Notes under the pieces: generated by a model
Told to the model about the DNA's origin: nothing
Database searches by the model: none
Seen by the model: only the letters and a program-made list of their open reading frames with translations
Shown: positions 39,873 to 50,285 of the stretch, one piece after another
Layout of the letters: every line of letters starts with the position of its first letter
How positions within the stretch are numbered: position 1 is the stretch's first letter
Assembly (NCBI RefSeq): GCF_003258295.1
Contig: NZ_QKYN01000127.1
Coordinates: 1 to 64,000, forward strand
Source: Streptacidiphilus pinicola
GTDB taxonomy: Bacteria; Actinomycetota; Actinomycetes; Streptomycetales; Streptomycetaceae
Reading direction: 5' to 3'
DNA length: 64,000 bases
Program-made: the position numbers and the translations under genes

Positions 39873-41690
39873 TCAGTCCTCAGGGCCGGAACGGGGGAGC
39901 GCGCGGAGCCAGGTCTCGCAGCCGACGAGGCTCTCCAGCGCCTGGACGGCGCTGTTGTCGGCCTGCGGGCCGGTGAGCCGGACGCGCAGGGCCGCCGGGT
40001 CGAGCAGGCCGCGGGCGGCCAACTGCGAGTCGGGGCCGAGCAGATCGAGCAGCGCGGGCAGGTGGGCGCGCAGGCCGCGCCGCACGTCCTCGCCGAACTC
40101 GCCCTTGGTGGCGCGGGTGCGGACCCGCTCGGGGACGATGCCGCGCATCGCCTCCGCCAGCAGCGGCTTGAAGCGCCACGGGCCGGCGTGCTCCTCGGGA
40201 CGCACCCGCAGGACCGCCTCGACGACCCGGTCGTCGAGACAGGGCGCGTCGAGGGCGATGCCGCGCTCGGCGTAGAGGTCGCCGAGCAGGCGGTAGGTGC
40301 TGGTGTTGGAGCGGATCACGACCAGCGTCTGGTGTGAGCCGAGGTCCCGCGCGAGCGGCTCGGCGGTCTCCGCGGTGCGGCGCAGCGCCGCCCGGGCGAG
40401 GTCGGCGCCGGCCGGGGTGACCCAGCCGGGGGCGCGGATCGGTCCGAGGCCCCAGCCGAGGGCGGCGCGGCGCAGCGGCGGGCGCGGTTCGGTCAGCGCC
40501 TCGGCCTCACCGGCCCACCAGTCGGCGAACGAGCTCGGGCGCAGCAGTTCGGCGAGCGTGGCTCGCATGGGCCAGCGCCGTAGGGCGACGTGGGCGCGCA
40601 GGTGCCGCAGTGCGGTGAGCGGGCGGCGGCGCAGCAGCGGATGCAGGTAGCCGGGCATGGGCGAGAACAGCTCGTCTCCGCCGTGGCCGGACAGGTGCCG
40701 GACGGAGCCGTGTTCGGCCAGCAGCTCGGCGGTACGCCGGATCCGCGCGGTGGCGCGGGTGAGCGGGCTCGGCATTTCCGCGCTCACCGGAATTCCGGAA
40801 TCGGCGAACATGTCCGGGAGCTCGCCCTGCGCGACGACGAGGTGCTCGGCCCGGTCGAGTTCCTTTGTCGCGAATTCCGCGAAAACGGTGTCGTCGTTTC
40901 CGCTGTCCGCCTCACCCCAGCGGAATGTGAGGATTTCGGGGTCCGCCCGGGCCGCGAGAAAGCAGATGGAACTGGAATCCAGTCCGCCGGAGAGATCGGC
41001 GCTGAGCCTTCCCTTTTCTGGTGACTTTCCCGCAGTCGCCGCCGACAGGGCGCTGCGCACCGCCTCGGCCCCCGCGGAAAGCGACAGTTCGGGTGCGGGC
41101 GGCTGCCACCAGCGGAGCTCGCCGAGGGTGTCGGCGTCCCACTCCAACGCGTGGTCCGGCGCGAGCGCGGAGACGCCCGACCAGAGGCTGCGGGCGTTCG
41201 CGGGGTAGGGCAGCTGCAGTCCGCAGACCACGCGGAGCGCGAGCGCCTCCTCGTCCAGGCCTGCTCCGGTGAGCGTGGCGAGCAGGTCGGCGCGGTCGGT
41301 GGCGACGGCGACGCCGCCCTGCCGGGCATGGAAGAGGCGGCGCAGTCCGGAGGCGCTGCCCTGGAAGCGAGACCAGTCCGGCAGCGAAACGCCCAGGTGA
41401 CAGCTGCCGCGCAGGCCGGCGAGGACACGTGCGGCGTCGGCCGGGCCGCTGATCCGGCCGGCGAGCTCGGTCAGCCGGGAGCGGCTGACGGGAAGGTCGC
41501 CGACGACCGCGAGCCGCACCGGGCCGGCCTCGGCCATCGTCAGCGCCTCCACCGGCCAGTGGCCGAGAAGCCAGGGACGCCCGGAGGCGTGGGCGACGAC
41601 GCGGGCGCCCTCCAGCAGGGGACGCGGAAGGCGCGGGAGGAGGTGCTCGGCCTGCGGCCGGTCCGGCAGGACCACGAACCCGGATCTCAT
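39873..41690 (-). CDS. Lasso peptide cyclase C (asparagine-synthetase-like)
   Basis: 605 residues. The N-terminal glutaminase-like domain lacks the Cys2 nucleophile (protein starts MRSGF), as in all lasso cyclases. The ATP-pyrophosphatase loop SADLSGGLDSSS lies near residue 235, and HLSGHGGDELFSP follows. It adenylates the core Asp side chain and joins it to the Gly1 amine. ATG 41690; GGTGGAAG lies upstream. A patch inside the gene (about 40780-41040) uses more A/T-ending codons than the rest. Confidence 0.95.
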   Translation of the reverse strand: MRSGFVVLPDRPQAEHLLPRLPRPLLEGARVVAHASGRPWLLGHWPVEALTMAEAGPVRLAVVGDLPVSRSRLTELAGRISGPADAARVLAGLRGSCHLGVSLPDWSRFQGSASGLRRLFHARQGGVAVATDRADLLATLTGAGLDEEALALRVVCGLQLPYPANARSLWSGVSALAPDHALEWDADTLGELRWWQPPAPELSLSAGAEAVRSALSAATAGKSPEKGRLSADLSGGLDSSSICFLAARADPEILTFRWGEADSGNDDTVFAEFATKELDRAEHLVVAQGELPDMFADSGIPVSAEMPSPLTRATARIRRTAELLAEHGSVRHLSGHGGDELFSPMPGYLHPLLRRRPLTALRHLRAHVALRRWPMRATLAELLRPSSFADWWAGEAEALTEPRPPLRRAALGWGLGPIRAPGWVTPAGADLARAALRRTAETAEPLARDLGSHQTLVVIRSNTSTYRLLGDLYAERGIALDAPCLDDRVVEAVLRVRPEEHAGPWRFKPLLAEAMRGIVPERVRTRATKGEFGEDVRRGLRAHLPALLDLLGPDSQLAARGLLDPAALRVRLTGPQADNSAVQALESLVGCETWLRALPRSGPED

Positions 41691-41722
41691 GCTGCTTCCA
41701 CCGTTTTCGGATCGACCGCGGA

Positions 41723-41743
41723 CCGGGCCCGAAAAAAGCCCGG
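41723..41743 (-). promoter_or_regulatory. Hairpin between lasso precursor and cyclase genes
   Basis: CCGGGC and GCCCGG flank TTTTTTCGG as read on the minus strand, in the 79-base gap after the precursor stop. It could slow or partly stop transcription so that the precursor is made in excess. The U run lies in the loop, so it is not a classical terminator. Confidence 0.35.
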
Positions 41744-41769
41744 CCCGCAGCAAGGATCAGCTCGACGAA

Positions 41770-41898
41770 TCAGTAGATCATGTTGAAGAACCAGTCCGGG
41801 ACATTGCCCCAGCCGCCGAGGGTGTCCTCATTGAACTCACCGACCTCGACCAGAGCCGGTGCCATGTACTCGTTCGACTGCTCGGTGCTCTCAGCCAT
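41770..41898 (-). CDS. Lasso peptide precursor, RES-701-like core
   Basis: 42 residues. The leader has the B1 recognition pattern Tyr11-x-x-Pro14-x-Leu16-x-x-x-Gly20 and the conserved Thr26 at position -2. The predicted core is residues 28-42, GGWGNVPDWFFNMIY, with an isopeptide ring between Gly1 and Asp8 and a bulky tail (Trp9, Phe10, Phe11, Tyr15) able to act as plugs. PDWFFN is identical to a block in RES-701-1 (GNWHGTAPDWFFNYYW), which has a nine-residue ring. No Cys, so class II. ATG 41898, GGGAGG immediately upstream. Cyclase, B1 and B2 follow on the same strand. Confidence 0.95.
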   Translation of the reverse strand: MAESTEQSNEYMAPALVEVGEFNEDTLGGWGNVPDWFFNMIY

Positions 41899-41959
41899 GG
41901 GAGCCTCCCAGATCCGAATCCGCCTTGACAAACCCCGGGAATTCCCGAGGGCGGGCCCG

Positions 41960-41988
41960 AATCTAGCATGTACACGCTCAGCGGTTAA
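41960..41988 (-). promoter_or_regulatory. Candidate promoter of the lasso cluster
   Basis: On the minus strand TTAACC (41983-41988) and TAGATT (41960-41965) are separated by 17 bases, about 60 bases before the precursor ATG. The area is the most AT-rich in this neighbourhood. Confidence 0.35.
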
Positions 41989-42076
41989 GTGATCCACGTC
42001 ACGCGATTTTCGGCCACGAATTCAGGCCGATTTCGTACGACAAGGTTTAGGTACGGATTGGCTGAATCGTGCCGGG

Positions 42077-43579
42077 TCAGCGCTGGTGCGGCGCGGTGAC
42101 TCGGCTGCGCAGCCAGGCGGTGGCCTGGTCGGCCGGCATGGCCTTGGAGACCAGCCAGCCCTGGACGGCGTCGCAGCCCATGCCCTGCAGGCGCTTCCAC
42201 GTCTCGTCGTCCTCGACGCCCTCCGCGACGACCGTCAGGCCGAGCGAGTGCGCGAGCTGGACGCTGCAGAGCACCACGGCCGCGTCGTGGTCGTCGGCGA
42301 CCATCCGACTGACGAAGGAGCGGTCGATCTTCAGCTCCGCGACCGGCAGGCGGCGCAGCCGGACCAGCGAGGAGTAGCCGGTGCCGAAGTCGTCCAGCGA
42401 CATGCCGACACCGTGGCCGCGCAGCTCCTCCAGCGTCTCGGCGGCCCGCTGGCCGTCCTCCAGCAGCAGCCGCTCGGTGATCTCCAGCTGCAGCGCGCCG
42501 GCCGGCACGCCGTACCGCTCCAGCCGCCCGGCGACGCCCGCGGCGAAGCCGGGACGGAGCACATCCCGCGGGGAGATGTTGACCGCGACGGGCACCTCGA
42601 TGCCGTCCGCGCGCCAGCGGGCGAGCTGGGAGACCGCGGCCTCCAGCACATAGTCCGTCAACTGCGGCATCAGGCCGCTGGATTCGGCGAGCCCGACGAA
42701 CTCCTCGGGGCTGACCGGCCCGCGGTCGGCGCGGGACCAGCGCACCAGCGCCTCCAGGCCGACGACGCTGCCGTCGAAGGCGACCTTGGGCTGGTAGTGC
42801 ACCTGCACCTCGCCCTGGTCGAGCGCGCGGCGTAGCTCGCCCAGCAGGCCGAGGCGGAGCGGGGTGTCCTCCTCCTGGCCCGGCTGATAGAGCGTCACCC
42901 CGGCGCGGCTGCGCTGCGCGTGGACCATGGCGATGTCGGCGCGGCGCAGCAGCGACTCGGCGTCCGGGGCGTGGTCGGGCAGGACCGCTATGCCGGTGCT
43001 GGACTCCAGGATCAGCTGCAGGCCGCCGAACTGGATCGGTGCGGCGACCTCGGCCGCGAAGGCACGCGCGAGCCCGAGCAGCGCGCCGGACTCCTCCGGC
43101 GGCTCGGGCACCAGCACGGCGAACTCGTCCCCGCCGAGGCGCGCCACGAGCGCGCCGGTGTCGAGCGCGAGGGACTGCAGCCGTTGCGCGACCTGCACCA
43201 GCAGGCGGTCGCCGGCGAAGTGGCCCAGGGTGTCGTTGAGGGAGCGGAACCGGTCCAGGTCGATCAGCACGAGCGCGCTCCGGGCGCGCACCGTGGCCGC
43301 CTGCATCGCCGCGAGGTGCAGCGCGGCGCGGTTCGGCAGCCCCGTCAGCTGGTCGGTCACCCCCTCCCGCACCCGCTGCCGCCCGAACCACCAGGCGGCG
43401 AAGAGCACGGCGATGGGCACGCCGAAGAGTGGCAGCAGCGCGGGCGAGTGCCGCGCCACCACATCGGCCAACGGCACCAAGGGCGCCGCCCCGGCGAAGC
43501 CAACGCCGAGGAACACCGCCGCCCGGACGGCGAACCCGGCACGGTCAGGACCCAGCACTGACCGAGGCGTGCGCTCCAT
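42077..43579 (-). CDS. Membrane GGDEF-EAL protein, RmdB-like
   Basis: 500 residues. Two N-terminal transmembrane helices (about 18-38 and 45-67), GGDEF with RLGGDEFAVLV near 150, and an EAL domain with the full set of catalytic blocks: GLEALVRW (near 276), NISPRD, ITERLLLEDG, LDDFGTGYSS, KIDRSFV and VVAEGVED. Both halves look intact, so it could make or degrade c-di-GMP. Its position just beyond ligA matches Streptomyces RmdB (SCO5495, a phosphodiesterase; from memory). ATG 43579. Confidence 0.9.
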   Translation of the reverse strand: MERTPRSVLGPDRAGFAVRAAVFLGVGFAGAAPLVPLADVVARHSPALLPLFGVPIAVLFAAWWFGRQRVREGVTDQLTGLPNRAALHLAAMQAATVRARSALVLIDLDRFRSLNDTLGHFAGDRLLVQVAQRLQSLALDTGALVARLGGDEFAVLVPEPPEESGALLGLARAFAAEVAAPIQFGGLQLILESSTGIAVLPDHAPDAESLLRRADIAMVHAQRSRAGVTLYQPGQEEDTPLRLGLLGELRRALDQGEVQVHYQPKVAFDGSVVGLEALVRWSRADRGPVSPEEFVGLAESSGLMPQLTDYVLEAAVSQLARWRADGIEVPVAVNISPRDVLRPGFAAGVAGRLERYGVPAGALQLEITERLLLEDGQRAAETLEELRGHGVGMSLDDFGTGYSSLVRLRRLPVAELKIDRSFVSRMVADDHDAAVVLCSVQLAHSLGLTVVAEGVEDDETWKRLQGMGCDAVQGWLVSKAMPADQATAWLRSRVTAPHQR

Positions 43580-43779
43580 CGGTTTTCCTCTTGCTCCCCG
43601 GTCGCCCGGATGGGCCGCACAGGACGTACGGACCGACAGGATCGGGCTACCTCCAGCCTAGGCTGACTGCCCCTCGCGAGAGTGGCAATCAGCGGAGCTG
43701 TGACCGAGCGGTGTCCTCAGCCGATGGAATAATGACCTGATTACTCCCCTATGCCCGACAGCAGGGTGAGTAAAGAAAC
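43580..43779. other. Intergenic region between rmdB-like gene and Rhs remnant
   Basis: No gene supported. It contains the upstream region of the rmdB-like gene and the AT-richer stretch ATGGAATAATGACCTGATTA (43723-43742), which may hold a promoter for either side. Confidence 0.4.
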
Positions 43780-44037
43780 ATGACAGACCACCACGGACCG
43801 CACCCACGGCGCGACTCCGCGTCACCTGACGCAGGGTCACCCCGCGCGGTGGCCCGCCGCCAACGCACCGCTGATAGCGTGCCCCTGACAGTCGGCGCAC
43901 GGGGTCGTTCGGTGAGTCAGATCGCGCATGCCTTGGCGGAGGCGGCCCGAAAGGCCGGCCAGGGGCTCGCCAGGGACTTCTCGTCTGACGACCACGCGCT
44001 ACGCCTACGACGCACACGGACGACTGGTCGAGGCTGA
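43780..44037 (+). CDS. Short ORF at the 5' edge of the Rhs remnant (85 aa, doubtful)
   Basis: ATG 43780 with AAAG at 5-8 bases upstream opens an 85-residue frame, MTDHHGPHPRRDSASPD, with a helix SVSQIAHALAEAARKAGQGL in the middle. It overlaps the Rhs frame from 43928 and loses coding character after about 43985, where Rhs repeats begin in another frame. It is either a small gene or the 5' piece of a gene broken when the Rhs end was joined here. Confidence 0.25.
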   Translation: MTDHHGPHPRRDSASPDAGSPRAVARRQRTADSVPLTVGARGRSVSQIAHALAEAARKAGQGLARDFSSDDHALRLRRTRTTGRG

Positions 44038-45718
44038 CTCACCGGCCTCGGGAAAGCTCGCCCGGACCTTCGACGCGGTGGGCAGGCTGCTCAACGAAAC
44101 GGTCGACGGCCGCACCCTCCGGTTCGGATACGACGCTCTCGGCCGTCCGACGCACCGTAGGACGCCGCGAGGTCATGGCACCGCCTGGTCCTATGACGAC
44201 GCCGACCGGCCCGTACGGGTCGACTGCACGGGCGGCACCCTCGACTTCGCCTACGACGAGGCGGGACGCGAGCTGCGGCGCGTCCTGGCCGGCACGCTCA
44301 AGCTCACCAGCGACTGGGACGAGCGGGACCGGCTCATCAGCCAAACGCTGACCGCCGCCGGCAGCGGCCCCGACCGTCCGCTCCAGAGGCGACGCTGGAA
44401 CCGGCGCCCGGACGGGCACCTGATCGGCGTCGACGAACAGACGGGCACGGCACGGTCGTTCGACCTGGACGCGGTCGGCCGGGTCACCGCGGTCCACGCC
44501 GAGGGTTGGTCCGAGCGCTACGCCTACAACGGCGCGGGTGACGTCACCGACGCCTCCTGGCCCGCCACAGCAGCCACGCGGGCAGCCGAAGGGCCACGCG
44601 AGTACGCCGGCAGCCGCCTGCTGTCCGCCGGGCGAGTACGTTATGAGCACGACGCGGCAGGCCGGGTGACGTTGCGCCAGGTGACCCGTCTCTCCCGCAC
44701 GCCGGACAACTGGCGCTACCGCTGGAACGCGGAGGACCAGCTCACCGAGGTCACGACCCCGGACGGGACAGTCTGGCGCTACCGCTACGACCCGCTCGGT
44801 CGCCGCAGCGCGAAACTGCGCGTCGGCGCGGACGGTGCGACGGTGGTCGAGCGCACCGAGTTCACCTGGGACGGCGCAGTCCTGTGCGAACAGACCACCG
44901 AGGCCGACTACCTACCGGGTTCGCACACCCTGTCCTGGGACCACGACGGCTTCACGCCGCTCGCCCAGACCGAGACCATCACGGCGCAGGAGCGTTCCGA
45001 TCGGCGCTTCTTCGCTATCGTCACCGACCTCGTCGGCACTCCGACCGAGCTGATCGACACCGGGACGCAGACCATCGCCTGGCGCGCGACCAGCATGTTG
45101 TGGGGCAATACGACCTGGCCGGCCGACAGCACCACCTACACCCCGCTGCGCTTCCCCGGGCAGTACTTCGACCCGGAGAGCCGCCTCCACTACAACGTCA
45201 ACCGCTACTACGACCCCGAGACCGCCCGCTACACCTCGCCCGACCCGCTCGGTCTGCTCCCCGGCCCCAACCCGTGCGGCTACGTGGGCAACCCGCATGC
45301 GTGGACGGACCCGCTGGGGCTCTCGCCACACCCCCACGACGAGGATCCGGAGGTCTTCTACCGGGCCATGAGCGAGAAGGAGTACCGCCAGCTCGGGCCC
45401 AAGGGCGAGATCACCGTGAAGGGGACGGAGAACTTCGTCACGCAGTCCCGCGAGTACCTCCAGGGCTTGCGTGACCGCTTCACCAGGCGCGGCGGTCGAA
45501 ACGCCGAGAAGTACACCATCCTGATGCGGTACGAAATGGCTCCCGGCACCCGCGACGCGATGGTCGCGGCGGGCAAGCTGCCCGAGGACATAGGCTCGGA
45601 CATCAACGCCATCCACCTGAAGAGCGAGCGCGGCTCGGACACGTTCGGCCTGCGGCCAGGCTCCGTGGGGGTGTTCAACTCCAACATTCTGAAATCCGAA
45701 CGAATGGATGACTGGTGA
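43928..45718 (+). CDS. Rhs repeat protein, N-terminally truncated, with C-terminal toxin-like domain
   Basis: 596 residues, far shorter than typical Rhs/YD proteins. YD repeats run from about residue 24 (TTRYAYDAHGRL, RFGYDALGRP, WRYRYDPLGRR), and the core ends with the hallmark RYTSPDPLGLLPGPNPCGYVGNP (about 430-455). After PLGLSP comes a variable tip of about 130 residues: FYRAMSEKEYRQL, then ENFVTQSREYLQGL, and GVFNSNI. The early Arg and the later FVTQS strand resemble the R and S positions of ADP-ribosyltransferase-like toxins, but I cannot see a clear ExE. No signal or secretion domain remains. It overlaps the next gene by one base. Confidence 0.75.
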   Translation: MPWRRRPERPARGSPGTSRLTTTRYAYDAHGRLVEADSPASGKLARTFDAVGRLLNETVDGRTLRFGYDALGRPTHRRTPRGHGTAWSYDDADRPVRVDCTGGTLDFAYDEAGRELRRVLAGTLKLTSDWDERDRLISQTLTAAGSGPDRPLQRRRWNRRPDGHLIGVDEQTGTARSFDLDAVGRVTAVHAEGWSERYAYNGAGDVTDASWPATAATRAAEGPREYAGSRLLSAGRVRYEHDAAGRVTLRQVTRLSRTPDNWRYRWNAEDQLTEVTTPDGTVWRYRYDPLGRRSAKLRVGADGATVVERTEFTWDGAVLCEQTTEADYLPGSHTLSWDHDGFTPLAQTETITAQERSDRRFFAIVTDLVGTPTELIDTGTQTIAWRATSMLWGNTTWPADSTTYTPLRFPGQYFDPESRLHYNVNRYYDPETARYTSPDPLGLLPGPNPCGYVGNPHAWTDPLGLSPHPHDEDPEVFYRAMSEKEYRQLGPKGEITVKGTENFVTQSREYLQGLRDRFTRRGGRNAEKYTILMRYEMAPGTRDAMVAAGKLPEDIGSDINAIHLKSERGSDTFGLRPGSVGVFNSNILKSERMDDW

Positions 45719-46269
45719 TGCAGGACGGACCGTCTCCTGAGCTCGACGACCTGCTGCTCGCCGGCTACTTCACGCCGGAGCGGGCCGCGGAGCTCGACGC
45801 GGCGCAGCCCGGTACCCGGGGCTCCGTGCTCGGCTGGGCACGCGAGGCGCTCGCGGCGGGGAACTGGGCCCGGGCCGGTGGGCTCGTCAACCTCGCGGCT
45901 GCCCTGAGGGTGCCCGGTCTCGGCGAACTGCTGTGTGGGCTCGTCGAGACCGGGGATGTCCGCCCCGGCGGGCCCAACCTCGAGGACGCGGTGGACATCC
46001 TCGGCGAGCTCCAGGACGAGCAGGCTGTCGGCCCGCTGTTCCGCCTCGTACAGCGGGTGGTCGAGGCCGGCACCGATGCGCCGGCGTTCTGGCTCTGCCA
46101 GAAGGCCGTCTTCTCTCTCGCCGAGATCGGCACGGACGAGGCCGATGCCCGCCTCATCGAACTGACCGGTGAGGCGTGGCCCGGCCCGGTCCGCTGGCAC
46201 GCCGCGGTCGCCCTGGGCGTCGAGGACGAGCTCGGATTCGACGAGGACGAGCTCCTCAACGAGCGCTGA
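45718..46269 (+). CDS. HEAT-repeat-like protein, candidate immunity protein
   Basis: 183 residues from ATG 45718, which shares its A with the Rhs stop codon (TGATG); a GTG at 45715 is also in frame. The protein is acidic and all-helical, with repeat-like segments (DAVDILGELQDEQAVGPLFRLV; FSLAEIGTDEADARLIEL; WHAAVALGVEDELGF) typical of HEAT arrays. Small acidic helical proteins directly after an Rhs tip are usually the cognate immunity protein, so that role is inferred from context. Confidence 0.65.
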   Translation: MQDGPSPELDDLLLAGYFTPERAAELDAAQPGTRGSVLGWAREALAAGNWARAGGLVNLAAALRVPGLGELLCGLVETGDVRPGGPNLEDAVDILGELQDEQAVGPLFRLVQRVVEAGTDAPAFWLCQKAVFSLAEIGTDEADARLIELTGEAWPGPVRWHAAVALGVEDELGFDEDELLNER

Positions 46270-46298
46270 GGCCGGGGACGGTCAGGGCTGCTCCCCCG

Positions 46299-49493
<3,195 letters not shown>

Positions 49494-49497
<4 letters not shown>

Positions 49498-50183
49498 CGA
49501 CCGGGCCGCACCGTCACGTCAGTGATCTCCGCGTCGCGCGGCAGGTCGATCGCCGTCAGCACGGCGGTGGCGACCGACTCCGGGGCGATCCACGCCTCGG
49601 CGTCGTATTCCCGGCCCTCCTGGGCGTGGACCTTGGCCTGCATCGGCGTCGCGGTGCGGCCCGGGTAGACGGTGGTGACCCGCACGCCCTGGCCGTGCTC
49701 CTCCTCCCGGAGCGCGTCCGCCAGCGCCTTCAGACCGAACTTGGACGCCGCGTAGACGCCCCACTCGGCGTTGGCGCGCAGGCCCGCACCGGAGTTGACG
49801 AAGACGACGTGGCCCTGCGAGACGCGCAGCGTCGGCAGGAAAAGGCGGGTCAGCTCGGCCGGGGCGAGCAGGTTGACGGCGAACGTCTCCTGCCAGACCT
49901 TGGGCGTCATGTCGCCGAGCGCGCCGAGCTCGACGACGCCCGCGACGTGCAGCAGCGAGTCGATCCGGTCCGGCTGCGGCTGGTGGCTGAAGGCCCAGCT
50001 GAGCCGGTCCGGCTGGGCGAGGTCTCCCACCAGCGTCCGTGCGCCGGGGAAGCGCTCGCGCAGTTCCGCCGCGCGGCGGGCGTCCCGGGCGAGCAGCCAC
50101 AGCTCCTCGCCCCGCTCGTCGAGCTTCGCGGCGACGGCCGCGCCGATGCCGGAGCCGGCTCCGGTGATCACATGCGTTCCCAT
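49494..50183 (-). CDS. Short-chain dehydrogenase/reductase
   Basis: 229 residues, classical SDR. Cofactor motif TGAGSGIG near the N-terminus, VNSGAG with the catalytic Ser, and YAASK (Tyr-x-x-x-Lys). The basic residues after strand 2 (LLARDARR) suggest NADP. Substrate unknown. ATG 50183; coupled to the MetE-core gene by a 4-base overlap and divergent from the two-RCK gene at 50286. Confidence 0.9.
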
Positions 50184-50285
50184 GGGTTCATGAGTACCAC
50201 GCCCGAGACCCTGTTCCGTGCGCCACCATGGTGATCATCAGCGCAGACGCGGACACTGGCTGCGGAGACGAGGGACGGGGAGACG

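Noticed and set aside
41723-41743. Hairpin after the lasso precursor as a true terminator
   Set aside because: The U run lies in the loop rather than after the stem, and the downstream genes are needed with the precursor; kept only as a possible partial block.
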